From assembly GCA_024516155.1 (NCBI GenBank), contig JAJJXM010000019.1, positions 124,001 through 188,000 on the forward strand: a stretch of DNA of 64,000 bases, read 5' to 3'. Below are positions 47,757 through 60,134 of this stretch, one piece after another (the first letter of the stretch is position 1; every line of letters begins with the position of its first letter). The position numbers and the translations under genes are program-made. The notes under the pieces are model-generated. The model was not told where the DNA came from and searched no databases. It worked only from the letters and a program-made list of their open reading frames with translations. Origin of the DNA: Pyronema omphalodes. Lineage: Eukaryota; Ascomycota; Pezizomycetes; Pezizales; Pyronemataceae.

Positions 47757-48913
47757 GAATCCGTTAAGAGAAATATGAGGAGGGAGCTGAAGGAGAGGGA
47801 AAGGGAGGATGGGTTTTGGCGTTAGGATGAGAGGGATTCTGGGGATGGGATGGGGGGGATTACTGGTAGCTGGTGGAAAATTGAAAGAAGAAAAGGAAAG
47901 GGAGCAGGAAGATAGGAGTCTTTTGCAAGGAATATGTCGGATTACCACGGTATCCAATACTCGATACCCAATTTTCGGATTTGCGGATTTTCAGTTTTTC
48001 GGATTTTCGATTTTTTTTCCCCCGGATTTTTTGATGTCTTTTTGGGATCCAACTTTATAGGATCCAACATCAACATTAACAAAGCAACGGCATACACAAG
48101 CCGCAAACCGCAAGCGATATGTCATTTTTCTTTTTTTGGGAGGAAACATTGGAAAGAGTACAGCCTTTTTTCTCTCTCTGTTTTTTAGGGAATCTTTTTT
48201 TGCAGGAGTCCGGCGGATTTTTTAGGAATCTGTTTTTTTTTTTGTTACTTTTTTTTCCTTTTCTTTTTAGGGAATTTCAGGAATCTCTGCTACTTTAACT
48301 GTAGGGTTTAGGGATGGATGGGATCACTTTTAGGGTTTGATTTTCAGGGTTTGGGTATTACAAATTTTAGGGGATTTTTTTTTTGTTTGGAGGGGATCTT
48401 TCTAGGGGATCTTTTCTTTTCTTTAGGGTGTCTTGTTTTTTTTTTTTTTTTTTGTTTTTTTTTTTTTCGATGTACAATTAACTTACCTCCTTCCTGCTTA
48501 ACTTTGATAGGGATACATACCTGGGAATGATGCAAAGATGGAACTTAGCTTAGCTTAGCTTAGCTTAGGTGTAACTTAGGGTATACTTTTACTTGTACTT
48601 TTTACTTGTACCATTTACCTTTTTTTGATTCATTTTTTGTGTTATATAGCCAGTATAACTAAGCTAGCTATGAAACGGAAATAATTGATCTGAGTTACGA
48701 TCTACAGTTGAGAGTTATTGTTTATTGAAACTTCGACTTTAGAAGTTCCTTGAATCGATTAGTCATGTTATGGATAATGGCTCTGTGAATATGCGTGGTT
48801 TGTATCATCTTAATCACCGTAATCATCTTAATCACCTCACTTTTGATGTATATATTAACAACACCTCTCGCTATACCATAGTCCCAATAAACCTCATTAT
48901 AATTATATAAACC
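47757..48913. other. intergenic, T-rich tracts
   Basis: Many poly-T runs at 48009-48470, and a (cttag)n-like stretch agcttagcttagcttagctt near 48547-48566. The 3' UTR of the RA-PH gene is expected at the left end. Confidence 0.55.
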
Positions 48914-49709
48914 CAGACCTCCCAACCGTATAGCCAGTTTACCGGGTAAAATCGTGAACCATGTAAACTGGACTGACAATCCACAGTTAGTTGGTACAGT
49001 TTTGGTGTCCCGGATACACAGTTGGTTCAGTTTCGAGGGGTCCCTACATAGAACCAGATAACTGCAGTGCACTGATTAAACGGACTCAATAAATACAAAT
49101 TAGTTTACCCGCATCGGGAACCAGTGCATGCAGGAATAAATAATTTATTCAACCTCGTTTGAACCCACCGGTGACCGAGCCTGCCAGTATTTCAACCCTC
49201 CTCAATCCACCAGCTTCTGGTTACCAGGTTTTCCAACCTTTACGAAATGGCGGTAAATATGCTCTCAGTTCCCCTGATGACTGTCCAGTCTGAGCTGCTG
49301 CTTTCGGAATGCAAGTGAATCATTATATCAGACCTCGGACCGCCATTCAATGCGGGCAGATACTCTAGAGGCCATTAAGGGGCTTAAGAGCTTCAATCGT
49401 GGGTGTCAGTTATGATTTTGGGCCCCCCAAATAAGATAGAATTTTTTTCATATATGCACTGAATAATATTTATTGTTCCTTCATAAACCAGTTCCTCTGG
49501 ACAAAGCAAGCAGTTTTTGCAGTTTTAAATAGTTCACCTGGTTTTTTTTGCCAAGCCCTGCTTTTGGTTAAATTGGTTTTCGCAGTTTAACCAGTTTATT
49601 ATACTGATAGGAAACTGAAATGGGTTGCCGTACAGTTCTCATATCCCAATAGTCCGTACAGTCTGTTGTAGTCGTCATTTTGAACTGGTTTGTACGAATG
49701 GGAGGTCTG
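48914..49709. mobile_element. hAT-like MITE, copy 2 (796 bp)
   Basis: Same element as 27683-28470, in the same orientation, similar over its full length with scattered substitutions and small indels. It keeps both CAGACCTCCCA-type ends. The 8-bp flanks differ (tataaacc left, ggtatcaa right); the right end runs straight into the 9-bp microsatellite, so the original target duplication may have been erased. Confidence 0.82.
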
Positions 49710-49710
49710 G

Positions 49711-49863
49711 GTATCAACAGTATCAACAGTATCAACAGTATCAACAGTATCAACAGTATCAACAGTATCAACAGTATCAACAGTATCAACAGTATCAACA
49801 GTATCAACAGTATCAACAGTATCAACAGTATCAACAGTATCAACAGTATCAACAGTATCAACA
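49711..49863. repeat. 9-bp microsatellite, about 17 copies
   Basis: Near-perfect tandem array of gtatcaaca starting one base after the hAT element end. Because 9 is divisible by 3 it stays open in several frames on both strands, producing long artefactual frames. Confidence 0.95.
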
Positions 49864-52800
49864 CTGATCTGCAGTCCACTACCATATACAGCCATTATAT
49901 GCAGTAGAGGGAGAATAATGAATTTACGGATCGATGGAATAGTTTAATCATTTAGAAAGCATGATTATGACTACCTGACTGCTTGTCCGGGTGGTTGGCG
50001 TTATCTAGCTTTATGTACGGTTATAGAGAGTTTATTTGTCTATTACATAGATACGCTGGCCGAAAATCGATTGTTTTTTTTTAGCAATAAACAGGAATTA
50101 TGAGGTCGGAGAATGATTGGTAGTTGATATGTTTTTTTTTCTAAGTCATGTCAGGGCATAAGGGTGTTAGTGTATTTACTGTGGAATTCCAAATTCGCGG
50201 ATTGGTGGTTTAGATAGTAGCATTCTAGGAGCTGGAGTTTTAAGGTCGCCAGCTCCCAGTTCGTTAGCGGGAATGATGGGCGCGGGGAGCTTGGTAAGAA
50301 TGATGAGCTTGATGACCTTTGTAGACTTGAACCTTGGTCAGCCTGATGAGCTTGATTACCTTGATGACCTCAGTCCCCATATATACATATACCTTAACAA
50401 TTCCAATGACCTCATAAATCTTACCGGAGCACGGTATTACGTTTATACACGCTTAGCGCTTAAAGCGTTTATTGTACGCTAATAGGACAGTAGGGTATCC
50501 ACAGTACGTAATCTGGTACAGTTCATGTATTGAAAGTTGAAGGTTTAGTTATAATAGCCGGCCGAAGCTCACCTAAGCTCGCAGCTGAAAATGATAAGTT
50601 GGATTAGATAATATATACCTTGGAAGTTGGTGGTATCGGAGTGTTTACTGTGTCAGAGGTGTGTCGATACTCGATAGTTCAGTAAGCATATGGTGGCTAG
50701 CTGAAGCTTCGAGCATTAGATTACAAGCTCGCAACCGAGAATGATGAGCTTAGTAAGATTGATGAGCTTGATGAGCTCATATGTATATAGCTTCTATAGC
50801 TTCTATATATGGCTATAGCCTAGCGGAGCACGGTGGAAGGATTAGGGTTTACTAAGGGCTCCAAATGATTTTCTCGATTTTTTTTAATGAGAAATGTTTT
50901 TTTTAAGAAAAAAATATTTCACGCGTGAATTTGTAATTTGGAAATCCGCAAATGCATGCGCGGCTCTACTGCAATCTCTGTAGAATCTTGTAACGAATTA
51001 CCTACAGTCGACTGTATGCAGCTATGGTACATCATGCATAAGTCCCTATCAATGCATCACGTAAATAGCGTGCATAGCATGCATAGCGTAAGCCTTCAAG
51101 ATTCCTCCAGCCCTAAGAAGGAAACTATACCCGCCTGATCGCCTCCAACCTCCTACCCCCATGCCCACTGTGCCCACCCTCCCTATACCATACCACCCCT
51201 CCCCTCCCCTCCCCACCCTTCCCCCATCCCCCGCCACCCCGCCCCACCCCAACCCCACCCCGCCGGTGAATATCAAACGCCCACCATCAACCTGGGTATG
51301 TATCTGGATAGTGCGGCAGAACCTTAGAACCTTAGGGATACTTCAAAGTTCAAAGTTCGGACGTGTTATTTATCCCGTTATTTTTATTGCCGATCATACA
51401 ACTTCGGGTCCCCGAGCTTTTGGGGGTGATGGACTGCGGGCATACATAGCACCACAACTGTGTCTCACCCTATACATAAGACATCTTTACATAGGATAGG
51501 ATACACCACCATTTCCATAAATTTATCTTTACATGTTGTCGTAATATAGCTTCTAGCTTTTCAATTCCCGATTTCTAATCATTTTTCATCTGGGATTTGG
51601 AATTTGTCATCTGGGGTTTGATGGAACTCATTTTCGATATATGTATCGGCTTCCTTTGAGAAAACGTTTCTAAGCTCGAAGTTCGCTCTCGTCTGTCGTC
51701 TGTCGTCTGTCGTCTGCCATCACGAAAACTGAGCAACTCCTCACCGTCCTGCAGGGTCCTGACGAATACGGTTAACCGCTAATCCTAGTCTATTCGTAAC
51801 CACCACCACAGCACCACACCGCAGCACTACAGCAACCAACAACTACAGAAGGACAACACATCTGATGCACCGCTAGGGTATTAAGGTGTCACAAATTGTG
51901 TCACAGCTTTTTTCTTTGCTTTGAAGAAGTTTGAAGAAGCAAGATTCCGAGTTATGGTGTTGTGCCCAGATTATCTTTTGCGATGTTCCTATTTCAGCAA
52001 CGGAGGACGAAGATTGGACAATTTACGAATTAAATCAATGGCGATTAGAAATTGGATATAAAGTTTGGATGATGTGAACGATAAGATAGAAAACCGGTGA
52101 TATGTATGTTACAGTATATAGCTTTGATGGGTTCTCAAAAGATGCTCTTTAAGCTTTCTGTACCTCTATGTACTTCTACATACATATCCCGCTATTCAAG
52201 ATGATGTGATGTGGCGTTTTTTATCTTCTGCTCTGATACATTGCTGCATTTTCGATGCACATCTGTCTGTATGGACCTTCGTGCGCTACATCCAATATGT
52301 ACTTCCGCCGTCGTCGATGAATATTTCCGGAATTTCATGATGTATGTATCTACTTCAAGAAGCAGTCCGCCGCCGTCTGATTTTTTAACTGGTCGGGTAT
52401 CACCTTTCATCATCGCTTTGGGGGGCTCTATGTTTGGTTTTATAGACCTGAACCTTACGTCATGACCGTTTTTTTTTTGCTTTTATAGTAACATACATAC
52501 TCCAGAAGCTTTCTTAGACGTATAGATATCGTTTACATCGTCATCTTAGGTATGAAATCAAAGGTGCCGGTTAATTGAGAATCGTTGTAATAATTCATAA
52601 GTTGGAATTAGTTCCTCCCTGATTGTTTGAAATATACAATGCATTAACCAAAGATATACCAATTGAAGAAGTGTCGAAGGATGGAACAAAGGACCACGGG
52701 TTAAATTGCTTTCATCTATCCGAAGGACACAAATATCACGCAGCTTTAGGGAAGACTACAGGCAAATATCTTAGTTGATATGATAGTCGTAAGACGTCGG

Positions 52801-54077
52801 GTATTTTCCAGGGCTCCCCGGGATTCCCAGCGGTCCTTTATATTCCTGATGTCTACTTCTTCGGGAAGTTGCCTTTACGGATAGCTCCAGCAACGGGCCC
52901 CCGGTCTTGTCAATATCCTGTCCCGATTCGGGATTTAGAGTATTTACTCACCATTGACACCATGAATTTCCAGAACCACCATACCTAGTAGACCCACAGT
53001 GGTATCATGGCTGGGTGGGGACTCGAGTCAATTCGAGGCATGTGACTTGTCCGTCCCGTCTACCAATCAATAAGTTACCCACTATGTATTACTCGCACCT
53101 TGCGAGCTTGCGGATATCCAATTCAAGAAAATGAAGCAGTTGTTGTTATTATTATAGGTTTCTGCTAATAGTTTCCTTTTGTTCGCTTCCCGGGCTCCCT
53201 CAAGGGTTTCCCGAGCTCTCCCGCACTCAAAGGCTATTGTAGGACATTGTAGAATACACTGCACTGCAGTATTGATGATCAAATCACCGAGTCCGCGTTC
53301 GCCCAGTGTCATCCAGGCCACAGCGAACAAAGCGTCATGTGCAGTTGTGACAACACAGGACGCTAACTCAATTCAGATCAATATGGCCGCCACAAAAGGA
53401 AATGGAAAAAAAAATCCAAAAATCGTCAACGATCTCATCTGTCGATATCGATTAGATATGGAATAATAGCTCTTGTAGCATTTTTTTTTGAATTCCTCCA
53501 ACAACAACCGGTACATACGTAGATTCTTGATCCCAGAAGCCAACGGAGCTCTTCTGGATTGTGCCCACTTTCCTTTTGCCATTGTGCCGTGCCACTTGCC
53601 CTGTTCATAGATTGTCACTGGACCTCTGCCTCCTCTTCCCCGTGTCTCATACGTATCATCGATTGTATCTCTATTGCCAACAGCCACACAATCTAATCTG
53701 TATATCACCATAGTTTGAGTTTTGTCATCACCTAGCCGCCTTCTTCTCCTCCGCTCCTCCATCTCCGATCAATAAGCAAGCCGTGGTCTTAGTACAACCC
53801 CGGCACGCCGACAACTCCCTACACATCATCCACCTCCGCCATTCGAGGAGGACAACACCTGGAAAACTACCCCTCCTGTCATCGACAACGGTATCACAGC
53901 CCTACGTTGTTTAACTTACGGCTTCGTTTTCCCAGCCCCCACACCCGCTGGCTTTCAAAAGTTGCCGAGTGTTTTTTGTCCGCTAGCAACGAGAGCATCC
54001 CCGCAAGGAACAACCGTCAACTGAACAACACCTCAACGCCTCTCCCGGTTAATCACGCCCACACACTCACCTAAGAT
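49864..54077. other. 4.2-kb gene-poor region
   Basis: No supported gene. It contains an imperfect duplication of gene-free sequence (about 50170-50460 and 50600-50830, both with gatgagcttgatga and ending near gcggagcacggt), a C-rich tract at 51165-51265, a (gtctgtc)n-like stretch near 51692-51717, and a tRNA-like relic near 52990-53065. Confidence 0.5.
51165..51265 (-). repeat. C-rich tract, potential G-quadruplex on minus strand
   Basis: About 100 bp consisting mostly of runs of 3-5 C separated by one to three bases; the minus strand has many G3-5 runs with short loops. Confidence 0.7.
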
Positions 54078-56084
54078 ATGGATCGTTATGTGGTCATTCA
54101 CGTTGCTACCACCTGCGATGAACATGGAGTATACGTCACCAAGGATTCAGCGGAGGTGATAGAGGTCGGGTGGATCTTGCTTAACGCAAAGACGCTGGAA
54201 GAGGTCGGTTTTGCTTGATAGATGGGGCTCTGCTGAGATGGATGCTGACAACGATAGATGCACCGAGAAAGTGTACTCGTCCGACCGATCAACACTCCTA
54301 TAACCCCTCTATGCAGTACGTCTACTCTCCGGTCGTGTTGATATGGACCCCCCCTGAGGCTTCATGGGAATCCGCCTGGGATGGATAGCGGGAGTGTTGT
54401 GATGATGCTAATAGTCTACGTAGCGAGTCTTACAACTCTTACATGGGAGCATGTCAGACAGGCAGGATCCTTCCGTGATGCTATAAACCGCTTCGATTCC
54501 TTTGCACAGGAGATGCTTATCTCGCAAAGCTTGGACTTCACCTTCGTGACACTCGATGCCTGGGATCTCCGAGTCCAACTCCCTCGCGAGGCCCGCGACA
54601 AAGCCGTTGTACTACCTCCGTATCTGCAGCACTCGCGTACCTTCGACCTCCGGACAGAGTACACGAGATGGCAAACCCATCACCCCGAGTCCCTTCCTTT
54701 CGGTCCGTCGTCACTTGCAAACATCTGTGCTGCCCTCGAGGTCGAGCCTATACAATCCTCGGCTCCCATCAAGCATAACCTTCCCTTCCATCTTCAGGCA
54801 TTGGCGCCAGCTTCCCCGCGCAGAGCTTTGGATGAGGCTATCACCTTGGCGAGGGTTCTACGTGGTTTGATTAAGAAGTCACAGCCCCCGGAGCAGCACC
54901 CCGATGTTTTGGCGCGTCCTATGGATGCGCGGGCTGATGTCAGGGCTTTCCTCAGTGAAAGAAGTAAGGTTCTTCATATGGCTGGATTGCCCCATGATAC
55001 CACTCAGTCAGAGCTGGAGAGTTGGTTCACACAGTACGGTGGAAGACCCATTGCGTTTTGGACGTTGAGGACTCCCGACCAGCACAAGCCTACCGGCACG
55101 GGATTCGCCGTTTTCTCGTCTCACGAAGAGGTACGCAATTTGCGGTGGGGTGATTGTCAACTTTTGCTAATTATTGGTTAGGCTGCGGAAAGCTTGTGCA
55201 TGAACGGAAGAGCTCTTAACGAAAAGGCCATTGAAGTTTCACCCAGTAGTAGCCGGGTTCTCGACCGTGCCGCCGAGATCTTGACTCCATTCCCTCCCAG
55301 CAAGAACAGACCTAGACCTGGAGACTGGACCTGCCCCTCCTGTGGATTCTCTAACTTCCAAAGAAGAACAGCTTGTTTCCGATGCTCCTTCCCTGCCGTT
55401 CCCGCCGCTCCTCAGGACACCATGTACGGATACAGTCAGTTCTCCCCCGCCAACATGGCTGCCCCTCAGCCTCCTTCTATGGGACACGGTGGTGGACACA
55501 TGCCATCTCGTTCTATGCCCAACAGCGGGGGAATGGTTCCTTTCAGAGCCGGTGACTGGAAGTGTGGTTCGGACAACTGTGGATACCACAATTTCGCCAA
55601 AAATGTTAGCTGCCTGAGATGTGGTGCCAGTAGAGCCGGTGCTGCTGTAGTTGCAGACACAGCTTTCCCTTCACCAGTTGACGCCCAGTCTGCATACGGA
55701 GGTGTTGGCCTCGGAGGACCTGGTCACGGAATGGGTGGACCTGGACCTATCGGAGGACAGTTCGGAGGTGCCGGATTCCCTGGTCAGCACTTTGGAGGTC
55801 AGTCCAACAACTTTGGATTGCCTTCCGCTCTTGGTGGAGGTCCCAGTGGAGGATTCGCCCCTCTTAACACTTCCTTAGGACAGAGTGTTGGTCCCAGCAC
55901 TGCTGGACCTTTTGACCACCGTGCCGAGCAGGCCTTCTCTTCCGGGCCTAACGGCGGTGGATTGTACGGCTCTGGCGGACTTAACGATGATGCTTTCAAC
56001 TTCCTTTCTAGTGGAATCGGTAGTCTCGGCATCGACGATAGAAGAAAGGATCTTAACGGTGGCGGAAAGTCTCCCGCTGCTTGA
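54078..56084 (+). CDS. NRP1: Nrp1-like RNA-binding protein (RRM plus two RanBP2 zinc fingers)
   Basis: Cytoplasmic RNA-binding protein of the yeast Nrp1 / S. pombe asparagine-rich-protein family, found in stress granules in yeast. Exons: 54078-54203, 54258-54315, 54424-55130 and 55182-56084 (597 aa). The first ~230 residues form an exonuclease-like module (start MDRYVVIHVATTCD, then ESVLVRPINTPITPLC and NRFDSFAQEMLISQSLDF). An RRM covers about 243-320 (VLHMAGLPHDTTQSELESW), split by the third intron after FAVFSSHEE. Two RanBP2-type fingers follow, about 344-368 (DWTCPSCGFSN...ACFRC) and 421-447 (DWKCGSDNCGYHN...CLRC), with all Cys present. The tail is Gly/Phe-rich and disordered. The first donor is GTCGGT, not ideal, but gives the family junction LEE-MHRES. 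Small 5' exons are easy to miss. Confidence 0.87.
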
Positions 56085-59000
56085 TTATTCGATACGATTT
56101 GATGTACACACGACTTGGTGCATGAACCATTGTTATAGGTTGGTTGGCGTTGTAGAGAAAAAGAAATTGTTCCTTGCCCGGTTCTGGAGGATATCTGTTC
56201 ATGGATTGGATTACATACATTTTTTGTGGAACTTTGTCATTGTTTGTCATAACTGTCTTGTATGCTTTCTTTCTTGTTGCGTGTGGTGTCTTGCAGGTGT
56301 CCGGCTTGTGTGATTAATGTGGGATTTGGAGTTGGGGTACGGGGATTGGGGTACGGGGTTTGGGTTTGGGGCACCGGTTTCGGGGTACGGTTGGATACAC
56401 TGGGCTTTTCTTTTTTTTTAAATTGGTGGGAAATTCCTTATAGGGAGTTTGTTTGTGTTTGTGTTTGTGTTTGCTTTTCCATTCACTATAGTTTTTTTTT
56501 TTGTCGCTGTACCGATAACGTACGTGTTGATACGTCGTTATCCTCCTTCCTCCTCTTTAATTCTTATCTTTCCTTTATTCGGATCACCTTTCCTCACACT
56601 ACGACCTACCGATTGAAGCCCCGGACCAGCACTTTTCCTGAGCACCTTGAACAATTTGGGATTTTCCTTTCAGTAAGCCTCGGAAGGTTACGCTTTTTTT
56701 TTTTGGTTAAGGTTTCATGAGGTTAAGCGGATGGACGGTTGGATTATGGGCTTGGTTAAAGAAAAGCAATAAGTAAACTATTATGAAAGTCAATATAAGC
56801 AAGCTCGATGTTTTGATGTACTCTATGTACTGTACGGCATTTGTTTAGATTTATTATCAGGTCTTTATTGATTTCCTATTGATTTCTCGAATATTATGCA
56901 TGAGGTCATAATGAGGGCTGCGCGTGTTCTGGCATGAGCCCGTTGACCTGCCATAAACTTAGTCAGAGCTTTGATAAAGCTCCACTGAGCCCAGCCCTGA
57001 AATCTTACCTTAAGGCTTAAGCTACGCAACCCAAAGGTAAGCGTCCCTTTCACTTTTACAAGCTCTCTAACTATGAGCTCATGCCTACACTCGCCTTGAT
57101 CGCTTTAGCTTTTCACCATACGTAGGTCGATTCAAGTCCAAGCTTCAAACACTTTTCTCAAGTTCCGCGGCATTACAAAGGTGAAGCATGACGTTTCATG
57201 CTTCGTTGTCCTTGAAACAACCAAATTGGCTCGCGGATATCCCCTGTAACCAAATTTTGGAACTTTGGAACCCGGAATATTCGACTCTTGGAGTCTTTAA
57301 TAGCCGCTAGTTTTATATTCACGGGTTTATCCTTATATTTCCGTCAGCGGGTGAAAGCACGTGCTCATGCCGCCAACGCCAAGCCTCAGGACTACTTAAT
57401 AGACCGTACCCCAGCCTTTCCTTCTGAACCATACTTCTCGAAGTACCAACGCCCACCACACCTCACGACAACAACTTCGTCAGAAACTTCTGTACCCAAA
57501 TCCTTCTCTTGATCCTAGCTTAATCGGCTCGGTATCTTGTTCAGCTGCGTCGGATCGTGTTGAACGTTCTCGGTGTTTTCGGACATTATCGAACGTTGCG
57601 ACGCGAGTATTTTCAGACGCGTTTTCCTGACGCGATATGATACGCTTTACCACACGCTCCGAACGGCGCGCTTCCTTTCCCTCTTACATGGTTGCTTTTC
57701 TGGTTTTATGCACTTTTGCTTTGCGTTATCTGCTTACTCTGTTTTTATCGCATGCCGTACTCGTTTGCTCGCTTCGCTCATCTCGCACACTTCGCCGCGA
57801 TCTATTTACATTTTTCTGAACATTACTAACGAATGGGCTAAAGATACACTCGATAAATAGGGAACGCTATCTCCCTTTATCAATAACTGGTTGAGAGCAA
57901 AAAAAAACTTTCCTAGTGCCCAGCTCGGGTTATAGAGCTTAAAAAAATAAAAACGCAGAAACGCCGATGTTTCCGATAACGGAATTCTATCGGCAGTAAG
58001 TTACATCTGGCAACGTTTTTTTTTAAGAACGTTCGCCGGTGTTGAATTACACCCCAAACGACCCAAACCACTTAGGCACTTTCCCCTTCCTGGTTTGTTT
58101 CTGCTGCCTGCATTTTCTAGCAAACAGCACCACCGCTTTACTCTTAGAGTAAAAAGACCTCCAAGAACCATAGTTCTTGGTCTATGGTATGTTTTTCCTT
58201 CTTCATGCTTTCTTTTTGGTTCTTGTCCTTGAGGCTAACATTCTGGAGTAAACACACCCACCCATCATGGGTGTGCTGATGAATGGTTTTCGGTATGATT
58301 TGTTTCTCCTCATTTTTACACTCTTTTTGGTTCTTGTCCTTGAGGCTAACATTCTGGAGTCAAACACGAAACCGCACGATCTGTCACAGTAAACTCTTAG
58401 AGTTTAGCTTGGGTAGGTTTATATCTTTTCCTTTTCCTTATTTTAGTGAAGCAAAGTGAGCAAAGTGAGAATTTTCTGTTTTTCCCTTATTTCTGTTTTC
58501 TTTCTGTTTTCCTTCTTTTTCTTTTTTCTTTTTTTTTGGGCTTTGTAGCAGGGTTTGAAGTGGAGGATATAGGAATTTGAAATTGAAGTTGGTTTTTATT
58601 AGAGAATACTTTCTTGTTTTGGCTTGGTGATCCGTAGGCAATCTCGTGATCTCTTGTAGCTTCTAAAAATATTTGAGATATGAAGGTGATGGAGGACATG
58701 TGATTTCTATATACGTCACCCCATGATACAAGAGTGACATGGTGGTAGGTACGTACCTCTTGAATTACCCTGTGAAATGCATAATAATTTTATGCATCTA
58801 TGATCTTACCTTATGTACCCGGAATATCCAACCAGTTGCAGGTGTATATGCCCGTCCATTATCTCCCGTGTACATACCAGCGCCACAGCGCGACGTTTCA
58901 TGTGTCAATATCGTCATCTACCCAACCATTTTCCACTTTCAATCACTACTAAACACAAATTTCCAAAATGTAGCTCCCCGTCTATGTATATACCTATATC

Positions 59001-60134
59001 AGCACCATTAAACCTGCAACCTAAAATATAAGGAGATACAAGAAGACATAAGAAAATACAAGATCTCCTCTCCTACTAACGTTTACCTCTACATCAATAT
59101 CTCTACGCTATTTTCTATGTTACAAACCGTATCCTCATTTTCATATACGTACGACCACCAATATTAATAGGGATGTTACTCAAATATCCGCATTCCAGCG
59201 TACTATGTGAGAATGTTTGTAGGTCTCTTGGGAATTGTTTAGGTAGGTGGGCATCTTTCCTTGGGTGATCCTGTTTGGTTTAGTCTCTGGATTTAGGAAT
59301 TTGGAATACATGGGTAGTTGGGAATTGGGGATATGCGAGAAGGTAGGAGGTAAAAAGCAAGAAACGATATACCCTATGCTTCGGTCTCCCGTCTTCGGCT
59401 TTTGGGCTACTATAAAGATTTGGCTTACAACTAATCATTCTGGATTCATCATCGAAATCTCATAGCCGTGTGTCCGCACCATTTTGTCGGTGTTTTATTT
59501 TCACGATATCGATTTCCTTCTTCTTTTCGGAGAATACTAAAAGAGGAATTGATTGGAGACAAAGTTTCTGTTAAATAAAGGAAACAAAAGAAATAAACGG
59601 ATGCTTTTGCTGTTGTTATTGAGATCATCTAACTCATTGGCGATTCATAATAAGTTAGAGTTAGACCCCGAGGAGGTTTTATAATAATGGGGAAGGTTCA
59701 ACGGTAACCTGCCAAGCGAATAGTAGAGCCATTTGTTTCACAACAAATAAATGATCGCCGTCAAAAATATTCCAATATTGATGCACAAATTACCCCAAGA
59801 CGACGTATTTATCCGAGGATTCCAGCCAATTGAGCATTCTACATATACTGTCCACGCCCACCCCATTCCAGAATTCTAGACGCGGCTCAGTACATATATA
59901 CAGACAATTACACTTTATTTTGAAGAAAACCCTCAGGGGGTTATATTTGTGACTGTTCGCTAGGGGTTCAACAGAACCCCCAGAAATCCAATAAAAAGCT
60001 GCGGAACTCCTGGAAAAATGTTCTTTCTCCAACATCATCCGCACATCTTCAGAACATCTCTTCAGAACATCCTGACATTCAGGATTTCGCACCGTACCTT
60101 TTATAGAAGCTATTTCATTTGCTATCCGATCACG
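56085..60134. other. 4-kb intergenic region
   Basis: No supported gene. It has (gtttgt)n at 56449-56470 and a 39-bp exact direct repeat (58211-58249, 58322-58360). The frames at 57288-57512 and 57573-57860 start without a good ATG or resemble nothing known. The last ~250 bp, upstream of paralogue A, resemble 62680-62903 upstream of paralogue B and so probably contain its promoter. Confidence 0.5.
58211..58360 (+). repeat. 39-bp direct repeat
   Basis: tctttttggttcttgtcctt and the 19 bases after it occur twice, 111 bp apart, without a visible mismatch. Function unknown. Confidence 0.85.

Noticed and set aside
49568..49947. Long frames on both strands made of VDT, ILL, INS, STV or YQQ repeats
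   Set aside because: Products of the 9-bp microsatellite, which cannot create stops in most frames; no ordinary coding sequence is attached.
53373..53762. 129-aa minus-strand frame beginning with an Arg run
   Set aside because: Composition-driven; no family resemblance, and it lies where the NRP1 promoter is expected.
57288..57860. Two frames of 74 and 95 aa that look mildly protein-like
   Set aside because: The first lacks an ATG; the second has no recognisable domain, and no reliable splice sites connect them.
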